Source of the DNA: Candidatus Gastranaerophilales bacterium | GTDB taxonomy: Bacteria > Cyanobacteriota > Vampirovibrionia > Gastranaerophilales > Gastranaerophilaceae | Assembly (NCBI GenBank): GCA_944325615.1 | Contig: CALVAU010000031.1 | Span: 1-23,802 of the forward strand | Direction of reading: 5' to 3' | DNA length: 23,802 nucleotides | Notes under the pieces: generated by a model | Seen by the model: only the letters and a program-made list of their open reading frames with translations | The model's database searches: none | Told to the model about the DNA's origin: nothing | Made by a program: the position numbers and the translations under genes | Part shown: piece by piece, positions 1-8,834 of the stretch | Position numbering within the stretch: the stretch's first letter is position 1 | Layout of the letters: every line of letters begins with the position of its first letter

Positions 1-500
1 GATTCTAATGCAGCTTTAGCTACACCCATAATGTTGTAATTTGCAACAACATATTCAGATCCTAAGTATGTAAGAGCAAATATTGATCCGCCTTCGTTCA
101 TAATCGGCTCAGCATGTTTGCACAAAGAAATTAGAGAATATGCACTAACGCCCATTGCCAAATCCCATCCTGCACGTGATGTATCAATAAATCTGCCTTG
201 CAAATCTTCTTTTGCGGCAAAAGCAACTGCATGAACTACGAAATCAATTTTACCGTAAACTCTTTCACATTCTTTAAATACTGCGGCAACTTCTTCTTCT
301 TTTGTTACATCACAGTTCATAATAATCTTTGCACCCATTTCTTCTGCAAGCGGTCTTACCCGTTTTTCCATAGGCTCGCCAGCGTAAGTAAACGCAATAT
401 CTGCACCAGCTTCATATAACTGTTTTGCTATTGCGTATGCAATACCATGAGTATTTGAAACTCCAAAGATAACACCCTTTTTACCTTCCATTAATTTCAT
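1..500 (-). CDS. fabI: Enoyl-[acyl-carrier-protein] reductase FabI, 5' part (runs off the left edge)
   Basis: Catalyses the last, NAD(P)H-dependent step of each cycle of type II fatty-acid synthesis, in the cytoplasm. The first 166 codons are present; the C-terminal part lies beyond base 1. Seen: N-terminal dinucleotide-binding segment GVSNTHGIAYAIA (residues 13-25), which has the divergent FabI spacing, not the classical SDR TGxxxGxG; DVT at about 64-66; LTYLGSE with Tyr145; and the catalytic pair Tyr155-x6-Lys162 in YNIMGVAK, the FabI signature (ordinary SDRs have Y-x3-K). The start is the ATG at 500-498, preceded by a GAGGGAG ribosome site about 7 bases upstream; a second Met at codon 4 has no better site. 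A candidate promoter lies directly upstream. Divergent from the gene at 690. Family assignment is very secure. Confidence 0.93.
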   Translation of the reverse strand, partial: MKLMEGKKGVIFGVSNTHGIAYAIAKQLYEAGADIAFTYAGEPMEKRVRPLAEEMGAKIIMNCDVTKEEEVAAVFKECERVYGKIDFVVHAVAFAAKEDLQGRFIDTSRAGWDLAMGVSAYSLISLCKHAEPIMNEGGSIFALTYLGSEYVVANYNIMGVAKAALE

Positions 501-537
501 AAGTATTTCTCCCTCATCAATAATTCTTTACGCATAA

Positions 538-566
538 ATTTTACCAAAAATATTTTATTAAAGCAA
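538..566 (-). promoter_or_regulatory. Candidate promoter of fabI
   Basis: Read on the minus strand, TTGCTT (566-561) is followed after 17 bases by TAAAAT (543-538), which carries an upstream TGG, that is an extended -10. A start near 531 would give a leader of about 30 bases containing the GAGGGAG site. Visual match only. Confidence 0.45.
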
Positions 567-689
567 ATTAAAAAACAAGATAAAATGAATTATTAACTTA
601 TGTAACAAAACTAAATCTTACTGAAATCAGGTTATTTAAGAAGTTTTTATATATTTAAGAGAGCTTAACAAGAGGAGAGCTGTATATAA

Positions 690-2675
690 ATGGTAGACGG
701 CATTAACAATCTATCCAAAACAGAGTTAGCCAAAATCGCCCTAGCGAAAAAAGGTGTAAACACTGCTTCTGCTCAAAAACCGGCTTGGATGACCGAAAAC
801 GGTTCTATTTGGAATGCTCCTCAAAAAACAGAAACTAAACCTAAAAGCATTAACGATCTTACATCTTTAGATGCAAGCAAAATGAAAACAAAAAAAGAGT
901 GTGAACAAGCTCTTGAAGATATTAATAAATTCACTCAAGGTAACCCTATTTTAAACTCAATGTTTAAAAGTAAGGTTGAAGAAATTAATAAAAAGAAAAA
1001 CGAATTATCATTCAGCGAATCTCAACAAAATTTACAGAATATATCAGAAGGCAAATCGACAGAGCAATCTTCAGCTTCAGGCGATTCTTCAAAGACAGGA
1101 AATACTAAAGGTGAAGAACTTGATGCAAATAACATTAGTGCATCTGAAGGCCGTGCTATGGCAAGCAGTTTGGACAGTCAAAGAGAAAGCCTTGAAAAAG
1201 AAACTAAATCTGTAGAACAAGACGGTAAAACTGCTGAATCTTATTCTAAAGATGCTCAAAAGAAACAAAAAGCTTTAGCTAAAGAACAAAAATCCTTAGA
1301 CAAACAATACAAACAACAAAGTAAGACTATTCAAAAAAATCAGGCTGAAATTGCATCTTTAACAGATTCACTTAACACTGAAAGTGATGAAGTAACAGCA
1401 ATGCAAAGTGAATTAGACAGCCTTATGTCTGCTAACAGCACCGGCATTGGTGTAAATAGTGCATTTTCACTTTCACTAGCAGGTACTGAAGAATATCAAC
1501 AAGACTTGCAAGCTCAACAAGAAGATCCTAATGCTGCAAGAATTGCTGAACTTCAAGGCCAAATTTCTACAAAATCTGCCTCAATGCAAAAAACAGGGGC
1601 TAAAATCGGTAAACTTCAAACCTCTACCAATAAGTCAATAAAGACAATGCATAAGGTAACAACCAAATACATGGCTAATACCTATAAAACTCAAGCCGCA
1701 CTTGAAACAAATCAAAAAGCTTCCGACACAATTCTTGATATAGCCAATAAATTTGAGGAAGTAAGCACTACAATAGCTACAGCCGGATCTACAGTTAAAT
1801 ATGCAGGTATGGCACTTATAGCTTTAGGACAATCTACAACCTGGTGTTTTGGTGCCGGTTCTGCATTAATTGCTGCTGGTACTGTAATGCAAAAAGCAGG
1901 TACCATAGCTGAAACTGTCGGTCAATATGGTCAATTAGCAGCAAATGTTACAAAAACAGCTTGTTATGCAGCTCAAGGAAATCTTGCAGGAGCTCTTACT
2001 AGTGCAGGAGCTGCGATTATGTCAGGTACTGCGGCAATAGAAGGGTCACAAGAATGGGGTAAGACTTTTGCAGAAATCGATAAAAAAGCAACAGAAGCAA
2101 CTCAAAAACTTGCAGCCGGTGTCGCAGCTAAAAAAACTGTAAATGAAATGGTCGAAAACAATGCTTTAGGCAACTTATCTAAAAAACAAGCTACAAAACT
2201 TGCAAAAGACGGTGCCTTAGAACAACTTAAAGGTGAATCAGCTGATGCGATAAATGCTTCATTTAAAGATGGTATCGGTAATGCCGCACAAAAAGCCTCA
2301 GAAGGAGCTTCAACAGCTGTAACAAGTGCTGTCGCTGCAACTGAAAACATGTCAAAAGAAGCAATTAAAGAAGGTATCAAAAACGGTACTATTGCAGTAA
2401 CGGCAGATTCTACAACTATCGTAAGAGAAGCCGCTGAAGAACTTAAAAAAGAAGGTTCTAATAAATTAAAATCAATGGATACTTGGAAAAAAATAGGAAC
2501 TTCATTCCAAACAGCTGGTCAAAAAATGATGGCAATGACTACAGGCGGAAATCAAACCGCTCAAAGCAAAGGCGGATATGCTCCTCATTATTTGACAAAC
2601 CCATCAAAAGGATATGCAATGTTTGCTGATACACAAGCGAGACGACAAAAACTTGCAGGAAGATATGCAGCTTAA
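690..2675 (+). CDS. Unrecognised 661-residue coiled-coil protein with a hydrophobic Ala/Gly-rich core
   Basis: I do not recognise a named family. Seen: no signal peptide; an N-terminal motif MVDGINNLSKTELAKIALAK and PAWMTENGSIW (to about residue 42); a low-complexity Ser/Thr/Gly stretch near 120-150; strongly coiled-coil Lys/Gln/Glu-rich helices at about 155-250 and 285-335; an uncharged Ala/Gly/Thr-rich segment at about 360-455 able to form membrane helices (AGMALIALGQ, AGSALIAAGTVM, AGALTSAGAAIMSG); then amphipathic Ala/Lys helices and a polar C-terminus. This order (long coiled coil, then hydrophobic hairpins, no Sec signal) resembles pore-forming translocators such as IpaB/SipB, but only in architecture. 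The start has AGGAGAG (673-679), 10 bases before the ATG. Monocistronic, ending in a strong terminator. Divergent from fabI. Confidence 0.85.
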   Translation: MVDGINNLSKTELAKIALAKKGVNTASAQKPAWMTENGSIWNAPQKTETKPKSINDLTSLDASKMKTKKECEQALEDINKFTQGNPILNSMFKSKVEEINKKKNELSFSESQQNLQNISEGKSTEQSSASGDSSKTGNTKGEELDANNISASEGRAMASSLDSQRESLEKETKSVEQDGKTAESYSKDAQKKQKALAKEQKSLDKQYKQQSKTIQKNQAEIASLTDSLNTESDEVTAMQSELDSLMSANSTGIGVNSAFSLSLAGTEEYQQDLQAQQEDPNAARIAELQGQISTKSASMQKTGAKIGKLQTSTNKSIKTMHKVTTKYMANTYKTQAALETNQKASDTILDIANKFEEVSTTIATAGSTVKYAGMALIALGQSTTWCFGAGSALIAAGTVMQKAGTIAETVGQYGQLAANVTKTACYAAQGNLAGALTSAGAAIMSGTAAIEGSQEWGKTFAEIDKKATEATQKLAAGVAAKKTVNEMVENNALGNLSKKQATKLAKDGALEQLKGESADAINASFKDGIGNAAQKASEGASTAVTSAVAATENMSKEAIKEGIKNGTIAVTADSTTIVREAAEELKKEGSNKLKSMDTWKKIGTSFQTAGQKMMAMTTGGNQTAQSKGGYAPHYLTNPSKGYAMFADTQARRQKLAGRYAA

Positions 2676-2677
2676 AT

Positions 2678-2709
2678 AAAAAAGACCAATCAATGATTGG
2701 TCTTTTTTT
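2678..2709. terminator. Bidirectional intrinsic terminator
   Basis: A perfect 10-base stem (2681-2690 with 2696-2705), extended by A/T pairs, closes a 5-base loop and runs into T residues on the plus strand and, because of the A run at 2678-2683, into T residues on the minus strand too. It sits between the convergent genes ending at 2675 and 2724 and can serve both. Confidence 0.9.
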
Positions 2710-2723
2710 ATTGATTTATAATT

Positions 2724-5700
2724 TTAGATTTGCTTACCGCTTCCGCTTGAAGAAAGCATTTGTTGTTCTTCCAGAAGCAAGTTCAAATATAATATTCTGT
2801 TTGCTGTTGCACTATCTAGGTTTACAAACTCAGCACCTGCTCTTACATCTGACGCTGTAACAATTTTGACATCAGCATTTATATCAATATCACCATATGT
2901 AATATGTACGGGAACAACATCGCCTACTTTCAAATTATTATGATGAGTTACAGCCATACCGCCTCTTGATATATCTACAATTGACGAAATCTTATCGGTT
3001 GCATCTAATTTCAAAGGTATTGTTCCATCGATATTAAATCTCATATACTGACGTTTATCAACTACACTGATGTTATCTGCAAAAACTTTTTTCCAAGTAC
3101 GTTTTGCATCATCCATAGTTACCCCATGGTCATCGTCGTCATCGTCTCCGGGAACGGGACCATCATCATCGTCGTCGTCATCATCTCCGGGAACTGGGCC
3201 ATCGTCATCATCGTCGTCATCATCTCCGGGAACTGGACCGTCATCGTCATCATCATCTCCTGGTTCTGGAACTATCAAATGATCATCATCATCGTCATCA
3301 TCACCATACCAAGGCTTATCTTCTTGAACACTACCTCCAGTATAGTAGTTACGTTCTTCTTCTTTTCTTCCGATTGAGGTAACATCATCTTCTCTTACTG
3401 CATTAACTCTGATTGTAGGATCATTTCCACTCATATCAGTCATTGATGTTCTGTCATCATATACCCAATATGTTTTACCATCTTCGTTTCTTTCTCTACC
3501 CATATAGAAACGATATCCACCGGCATAGACATTATCACCTGTGAATACAATTTTTGCATTGTCATCAACACGACCGTTTTTGATAATAATATGAGAATCA
3601 GCCCAGTGACTGTGAACGCCATCAACTAAACCTGCATCATCAACTCTTGTATTAGGGTTGATATCCAAAGCTTTTACAATTACAGTATCAGGAGCAATAT
3701 CACCATTTGGTCCGAAATAATCTTCAGGAGTATAAGGAACAGTTCCTAAATTATCAATTACAAATTCTGCACCACGAGTTACTAAATTCAAACCTTTATC
3801 TGCTGTAACTTCTCTTATATAGGTATTTCCTGAAAATTCTGCATTAATTGAACCTTCTCTTGAAATCATAGTACCAACATTTGTGTCATACTTATCATCC
3901 AAGCCTTTTATGTTGATATCATTAATTGCAAGTACATCCATACCATATTCTGCATTTGGTGCATATTCAAGTTTATCTAAATCATAACCTGCGGTATTAA
4001 ACTGTCCTGCAGTTTGGTTAAATGTCAATTTATTATCACCATCACCAATTTTATCACTAGCAATAAGTGCGATGCCTTTACCATCTACATTTGCTTTTGT
4101 CGGATCTGTTGAGGCATTTAAGATTGAGTAACCTTTGTTATTTTCATCAAAATCCGCTGCTGTTAAGATAACTTTTCCATCAGCTTTGATATGATCAATT
4201 TTCAAATCTGAATTTTTACCAGCTATATTAATATTTAAGTCTTCTTTTGCTTGATTTTGTTCTGTAGTTGCAGTAATTGCACCATCAACATTTACATTAA
4301 TTGATTTTGTAAAGTCTCTAGAATCAGGGCCTACTCCGATAAACATACCTTTGTTTCCGTCATCAAGACCGATTGATCCGTCAACCACATTAACTTTTAA
4401 ATTTCCGCCGTTTGTTGTTTTTATAAGGGTTTTGTCAACTCCTGAATTTAGAAGGCTTCCATTTTCAATATTAATGTTTACATCATCGCTTGAAGTTATG
4501 TAATTATCATTTTTAGTTTCATCACCGATTACAACATTTGAATTTGAGTTTTTAATATTCAAGCCGTTTGTATTAATAAGTCCTGCAACTTTAATACCTT
4601 CTTTGCCGCTGTTTTCAATATATGTGCTTGAATTATTGTTGATACGGCCTGTTGATGATAAATTGATACCATCACGACCTGTATTTGTAATTTTTAGTGA
4701 ATTTTCAACATTAGAAACTGAATTTTGTGTAATTTTACCATCAATCAAAATTCCTTTTTCACCATTATTTGAGATATAAGTGTGATTTGAATTTTCTGAA
4801 TTTATATGACCTGTTGAAGTAATATGAATACCTGATTTTTCGTTATCATTTTGAATTGTCAATCCGGCATCTAGGACTTTACCTTCTTTAGAACCATTGT
4901 TAGTATTAATATTTCCGGCAATATTTAGTCCACCATCACCTTTATTTGTAATATATGATTCTTTAGATATATTACCGTTAATATTAGCGGTTTCATTTAT
5001 ATTCAAAGCACCTTTGCCTGAATTTGTTATATTATAGTAGCTTCCATCCACATTAATAGTACCGTCAATATCCATTGATGCGATACTGTCATTTGTTATA
5101 TTTAATTGAGGATTATGCTTTTCAAATACCGGGATATTTTCATCATCTGATACAATTTTGCTGGTTATATTTGCATTTTTATCAATATGCAAACCACCTA
5201 CACCGGTATTTGAAATATTCATTTCACCGTTTTCTGAAATAACTTCGCCATCTATATACAATTTTTCACCTGAATTTGTTATATTAAGATGATTGTTATT
5301 TACTGATTTATGTGAAATCTTAGCACCGTTGTGAATATTAAGATCACCGTTTGAATTGATAATATCGGCATCACCTAAACTTTTAACAGTACCTGAAATA
5401 TTCATACCTTCAGCACCGCTGTTATCGATAACAAGTTGACCTTCACTATCAATCAATGCATTTTTATTAATATTCAAACCAGTTCCGGTATTTTTAAGAG
5501 AAAGTAATTTATTGTCATTTTTTATAGTACCGTTTACAGTCAAATAACCGGCTTCGTTTACAAATTCTGCATTACCATTAGAATTTGAAACATTGCCATT
5601 TATTGTCATACCTTTTTCACCGGTATTTGATACAAACATATCACCGTTTGTATTTTTTATATTAGAATTTTCTTCAACAAAAATACCTTCAGCGCCTGTG

Positions 5701-7076
5701 TTAAGGATTTCCATATTGCCTTTGTCATTTGTAATATCAGCGCCATTGTTTATTTTAATTCCGCTTCCTGTATTATCAAACTTCATCAAGCCGTCTGAAT
5801 TGTTTACTTTTCCATTTACAATCAATTCACCTGATTTGTTTGTATAAACTGAATTTCCATTTTTATTAGTGATTGTACCATTTATTAATATACCGTCCTC
5901 ACCGGTATTTGTCATAGTCAAATCACCATTTGTATTATTGATTGGAGCTCCATCTATTATAATTCCGCCTTTTGCTGAATTATCCAAGGTTAAATTACCA
6001 TCTTCATTTTCGATAGAGCCTTTTACATCAATACCTTTTGTTCCTTTATTCTTTAAGGTAACATCGCCTTTTTTGTTATTTATCTCTGCATTTTGTGCTA
6101 AATATATACCATTTGCACTATCTGCAACAATATTTCCGTTTCTGTTTATAACATTTCCGTTAATATCAATTGAACCATTGGTTGTTGTCAAAAGTACATT
6201 ACCGTTTGGATTTCTTATATCACCATCAGCAACGATACCTTTTGAGCCTTTACTTGTAATCTCAATATTACCTTTGCCGAAGTTTTTAAGAGTTGAACCT
6301 TGTGCAAGTTTTACTCCACCATCACCTGAGTATGCTGTAATTTTTATATTGCCGTTATCACTTGCAAAGCTATTTGCTGGTTTTAAATTATCTGTATTTA
6401 CAAGACTATTAAATAAAACATCTGCCTGCGAGTTTGTTGTAAATACTTGATTGTTGTTGCCAACACCTGCCATTATTGAGTTATTAATATTTACAGCAGC
6501 AGCTCTTATATCAACATCACCGCGAGCTATAACTTTACCATCAATAGTTACAGTTCCGGTTCCTTCTGAATATAAATCAGATAAATCAGTTCTTATACTA
6601 GGGTCTTTTACGAAATCTTCATATTTTTTCTGATCAGGAGTTAAAACCGTCAATGAACCGACGTTCAAAACACCTGAAGCTCCGACAACCATACCTTTTG
6701 GCGAAATAAACATTACGTTTCCGCCATTAAACTGACCATTTGCATTTACTGCATTTACAATACCATTAATATCTATTTGGTTATCAACTAAGTTTACAAA
6801 TTTTGAAACGTCTTTTCCATAATAATTAAAAATAAGATTTGCAATATCTCCTTCATCAAGCTTGAAGTTTTCGTATGTTTTGAAACCTACATTTTTATCA
6901 CCAAACAATCCTTCTGGAGTAATGTCATATCGATTATGACCGCCACCAATATCTTCAGGCTTAACACCTGTAATCATACTTGCTGACGCCTGCGATGTTA
7001 TAGACTGTTGAGCGACAAGACACAATGTTAGCGCAGAAAGTACAAGCTTCATATTTCTAGCGTTTTTTTGAGTCAT
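2724..7076 (-). CDS. Filamentous-haemagglutinin-like (LktA-type) exported adhesin with poly-Asp linker and C-terminal PilZ domain
   Basis: A 1450-residue surface adhesin candidate. Seen, in order: signal peptide (residues 1 to about 33, hydrophobic MKLVLSALTLCLVAQQ, cleavage near ASAS); a haemagglutination-activity / TPS-type domain (about 34-165) with NIxF-like GNVMFISPKGMVVGASGVLNVG; a long beta-solenoid (about 240-880) of Asn/Gly-rich units, loosely N-x-N-G-x5-N-x-G-x2-G-x-x-I-x-G; a less regular beta region to about 1255; a poly-Asp linker (about 1259-1317) with PGDDDDDDDDGPV units; and a PilZ domain (about 1340-1440) with RQYMR (RxxxR) and DISRGG (DxSxxG), ending GAEFVNLDSAT. I see no cysteine in the mature part. 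The start ATG has AAAGGA upstream. Known: TPS adhesins leave through a TpsB pore, none here; PilZ domains bind c-di-GMP and are normally cytoplasmic. The combination is odd. Adhesin and PilZ calls are both firm; function is inferred. Confidence 0.9.
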   Translation of the reverse strand: MTQKNARNMKLVLSALTLCLVAQQSITSQASASMITGVKPEDIGGGHNRYDITPEGLFGDKNVGFKTYENFKLDEGDIANLIFNYYGKDVSKFVNLVDNQIDINGIVNAVNANGQFNGGNVMFISPKGMVVGASGVLNVGSLTVLTPDQKKYEDFVKDPSIRTDLSDLYSEGTGTVTIDGKVIARGDVDIRAAAVNINNSIMAGVGNNNQVFTTNSQADVLFNSLVNTDNLKPANSFASDNGNIKITAYSGDGGVKLAQGSTLKNFGKGNIEITSKGSKGIVADGDIRNPNGNVLLTTTNGSIDINGNVINRNGNIVADSANGIYLAQNAEINNKKGDVTLKNKGTKGIDVKGSIENEDGNLTLDNSAKGGIIIDGAPINNTNGDLTMTNTGEDGILINGTITNKNGNSVYTNKSGELIVNGKVNNSDGLMKFDNTGSGIKINNGADITNDKGNMEILNTGAEGIFVEENSNIKNTNGDMFVSNTGEKGMTINGNVSNSNGNAEFVNEAGYLTVNGTIKNDNKLLSLKNTGTGLNINKNALIDSEGQLVIDNSGAEGMNISGTVKSLGDADIINSNGDLNIHNGAKISHKSVNNNHLNITNSGEKLYIDGEVISENGEMNISNTGVGGLHIDKNANITSKIVSDDENIPVFEKHNPQLNITNDSIASMDIDGTINVDGSYYNITNSGKGALNINETANINGNISKESYITNKGDGGLNIAGNINTNNGSKEGKVLDAGLTIQNDNEKSGIHITSTGHINSENSNHTYISNNGEKGILIDGKITQNSVSNVENSLKITNTGRDGINLSSTGRINNNSSTYIENSGKEGIKVAGLINTNGLNIKNSNSNVVIGDETKNDNYITSSDDVNINIENGSLLNSGVDKTLIKTTNGGNLKVNVVDGSIGLDDGNKGMFIGVGPDSRDFTKSINVNVDGAITATTEQNQAKEDLNINIAGKNSDLKIDHIKADGKVILTAADFDENNKGYSILNASTDPTKANVDGKGIALIASDKIGDGDNKLTFNQTAGQFNTAGYDLDKLEYAPNAEYGMDVLAINDINIKGLDDKYDTNVGTMISREGSINAEFSGNTYIREVTADKGLNLVTRGAEFVIDNLGTVPYTPEDYFGPNGDIAPDTVIVKALDINPNTRVDDAGLVDGVHSHWADSHIIIKNGRVDDNAKIVFTGDNVYAGGYRFYMGRERNEDGKTYWVYDDRTSMTDMSGNDPTIRVNAVREDDVTSIGRKEEERNYYTGGSVQEDKPWYGDDDDDDDHLIVPEPGDDDDDDGPVPGDDDDDDDDGPVPGDDDDDDDDGPVPGDDDDDDHGVTMDDAKRTWKKVFADNISVVDKRQYMRFNIDGTIPLKLDATDKISSIVDISRGGMAVTHHNNLKVGDVVPVHITYGDIDINADVKIVTASDVRAGAEFVNLDSATANRILYLNLLLEEQQMLSSSGSGKQI
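3127..3303 (-). repeat. Tandem repeat encoding the poly-Asp linker
   Basis: Three in-frame tandem units begin with TCTCCGGGAAC on the plus strand at 3145, 3184 and 3223 (lengths 39, 39 and 33 bases), with a degenerate fourth from 3256. Each encodes a Pro-Gly-(Asp)n-Gly-Pro-Val unit of 13 or 11 residues. Flanking GAT/GAC runs extend the acidic tract to both sides. All length differences are multiples of three, so the frame is kept. Confidence 0.95.
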
Positions 7077-7141
7077 TGCATATTTCCTTTCAATTTTTCC
7101 CTAATTCTTAAAATCTGATTTACCTTAAAAGTTGATGTACT

Positions 7142-7150
7142 ATTATAACA
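7142..7150 (-). promoter_or_regulatory. Candidate extended -10 promoter of the adhesin gene
   Basis: On the minus strand TGTTATAAT is a perfect extended -10 element (TGn plus TATAAT). No good -35 box is visible 16-18 bases upstream (AT-rich only). A start near 7135 would leave a leader of about 60 bases containing AAAGGA just before the ATG at 7076. Confidence 0.5.
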
Positions 7151-7297
7151 AGCTGATTTTATTTTTTCTATTAATTGTTACCGTTTATTACAATAATAAA
7201 GCAAATTTTCAGGCAAAATAGACATACTTATATAAATAAATAAAGATACCTAAATAAAAAATATTGCTACTTTGTAAACTAATATTAAGCCTAATAT

Positions 7298-8749
7298 TTA
7301 CACTGGACGTTTCAATATAGTCTTAGAAACTAACCAATACGCAAGATAAAATATACCCATCAAGAATGTCATTTGCAAAATTGCAGGAATATATGGTGAA
7401 TTTTTAAAAGCAAAGTAAACTAGCACCGTTGGCACAAATGCTGCTGATAAACGCATTAAAGTTCTTACTGGACAGTAACTTGCCAAATTCGGAATTCTTA
7501 TTATCGCACTCAAAAAGAAATATACGAAATTTGCTCCAAGAGTTGCGATTCCGGCACCTTCCAAGCCCATTTTAGGAATCAATATAATATTTGCTGCAAT
7601 TCCGACAATACCTGAAATTAATTTTAGAATAAAATCAATATATGTTTTATTTGCCAAGTGATATTGCAAAGTTGTGTAATCTGAAAGTGCCATAAAAAGG
7701 CAACCGAATGCAAAATAAGGTACAAGCCTGTATGCTTCTGAAAATTTTGTATTTGCAAAAAGATTAACAAAATCAGGAGCATATACTGAAACTATTGTAA
7801 TTATGGGAACAGACACAACCAAAAAGTAGCCTGTAAATCTTGTAACTATTGGCCGCACATCATTTTTTTCCTCAAACATATTGAAAATACGAGGAACGGC
7901 AGCAACAGTTATTATAGAAAATATAGTCATGAACAACGGTAATGTAAGTCCGTATGCAACACCGACAAGCCCTACTTCTTTAAATCCACTTATGCTGTTC
8001 ATGATAAACTTATTACTTTGATTTATTACCCAAGCACTCAAAGATGTTGCAGCTATCGGAATTCCATATTGAAACATTGGCAAAAGAACTTTGCCTTGAA
8101 GGTTAGGCTTTCTGAAATATTTTAAAATACCGCTTTGATAAATTAAAAGTATATCTATCAAAGAAATTGAAATTCCCATACCTAAAAGTAATGATAATGC
8201 TCCAAGATGGAAAAATTTTACAATAAATACGGACAATGCCATTGTCAAAATTTGGTTTATTATAGTTGAAAAGGTAAAAGAAATTGACTTCAACTGTGCT
8301 CTCAAAAGCTGGAAGAGCAAGGCTCTTATTGCAACTGGAATAATCAACAATAAAATACAGAAGAAATATTTTGGCTGGATATTAAAAAAGTCGTAAAAAT
8401 TACCTCTAAAAACGTACGCAAAAACAAACATTGTACATATATTGAAAACTAATATAGTAACCAACATTGACAAATATTTTGGCAATTCATCAGCCAACTG
8501 GAATGATCTGAAAAATCTCAGACCTGATAATCCAACCCAATCTGAAAAAATTATGCACAAGAATGATAAGAAGGCAATTGACAGTGAATAAAGTCCATAT
8601 TCCTCCGGCAATAAAATATTTGTATATACAGGTACAATTAAAGCATTACCTAACATTCCACATAATTTGGAAGGTGAATATTTAACTATATCTTTAAATA
8701 TTGCATTCAATTGTTCATTATCAACAGCTTGATCTTCTGCAAACTTCAT
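7298..8749 (-). CDS. MOP-superfamily polysaccharide/lipid-linked oligosaccharide flippase (Wzx-like)
   Basis: A 483-residue inner-membrane protein with about 12-14 hydrophobic segments spread over its whole length, the usual size for Wzx/RfbX flippases. These move undecaprenyl-linked glycan units from the cytoplasmic to the periplasmic face for O-antigen, capsule or other surface polymers. Seen: a 30-residue polar N-terminus, then YSPSKLCGMLGNALIVPVYT and LPEEYGLYSL, matching the conserved first two helices of the polysaccharide-synthase family (the peEyG loop), and GLEGAGIATLGAN near the C-terminus, the repeated GxxGAaxAt motif. The start at 8749-8747 has only a weak GGAA upstream. MurJ belongs to the same superfamily but its motifs are not evident. 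No glycosyltransferases are adjacent, so the substrate cannot be told. Same strand as the adhesin but separated by 221 bases with a separate promoter candidate. Confidence 0.88.
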   Translation of the reverse strand: MKFAEDQAVDNEQLNAIFKDIVKYSPSKLCGMLGNALIVPVYTNILLPEEYGLYSLSIAFLSFLCIIFSDWVGLSGLRFFRSFQLADELPKYLSMLVTILVFNICTMFVFAYVFRGNFYDFFNIQPKYFFCILLLIIPVAIRALLFQLLRAQLKSISFTFSTIINQILTMALSVFIVKFFHLGALSLLLGMGISISLIDILLIYQSGILKYFRKPNLQGKVLLPMFQYGIPIAATSLSAWVINQSNKFIMNSISGFKEVGLVGVAYGLTLPLFMTIFSIITVAAVPRIFNMFEEKNDVRPIVTRFTGYFLVVSVPIITIVSVYAPDFVNLFANTKFSEAYRLVPYFAFGCLFMALSDYTTLQYHLANKTYIDFILKLISGIVGIAANIILIPKMGLEGAGIATLGANFVYFFLSAIIRIPNLASYCPVRTLMRLSAAFVPTVLVYFAFKNSPYIPAILQMTFLMGIFYLAYWLVSKTILKRPV

Positions 8750-8834
8750 CCAAAAATTCCATATAAACTAAAACTAGAATTATAATACTATAAAATTTCT
8801 ATTTGTACCACAGTGTAAAATAGCAAAAATTTTT

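Noticed and set aside
3070..3377. Ser- or Ile/Val-rich plus-strand frames opposite the poly-Asp linker
   Set aside because: Shadows of the GAT/GAC repeat in the adhesin gene; no ribosome site and low-complexity product.
5593..6633. Long hydrophobic plus-strand frames (84, 193 and 60 residues)
   Set aside because: Antisense shadows of the Asn/Gly-rich solenoid, whose codons read as Phe/Ile/Pro-rich on the other strand.
7281..7298. Perfect AATATTA/TAATATT hairpin at the end of the flippase gene as a terminator
   Set aside because: Only A/T pairs, overlaps the stop codon and is not followed by a T run on the minus strand.
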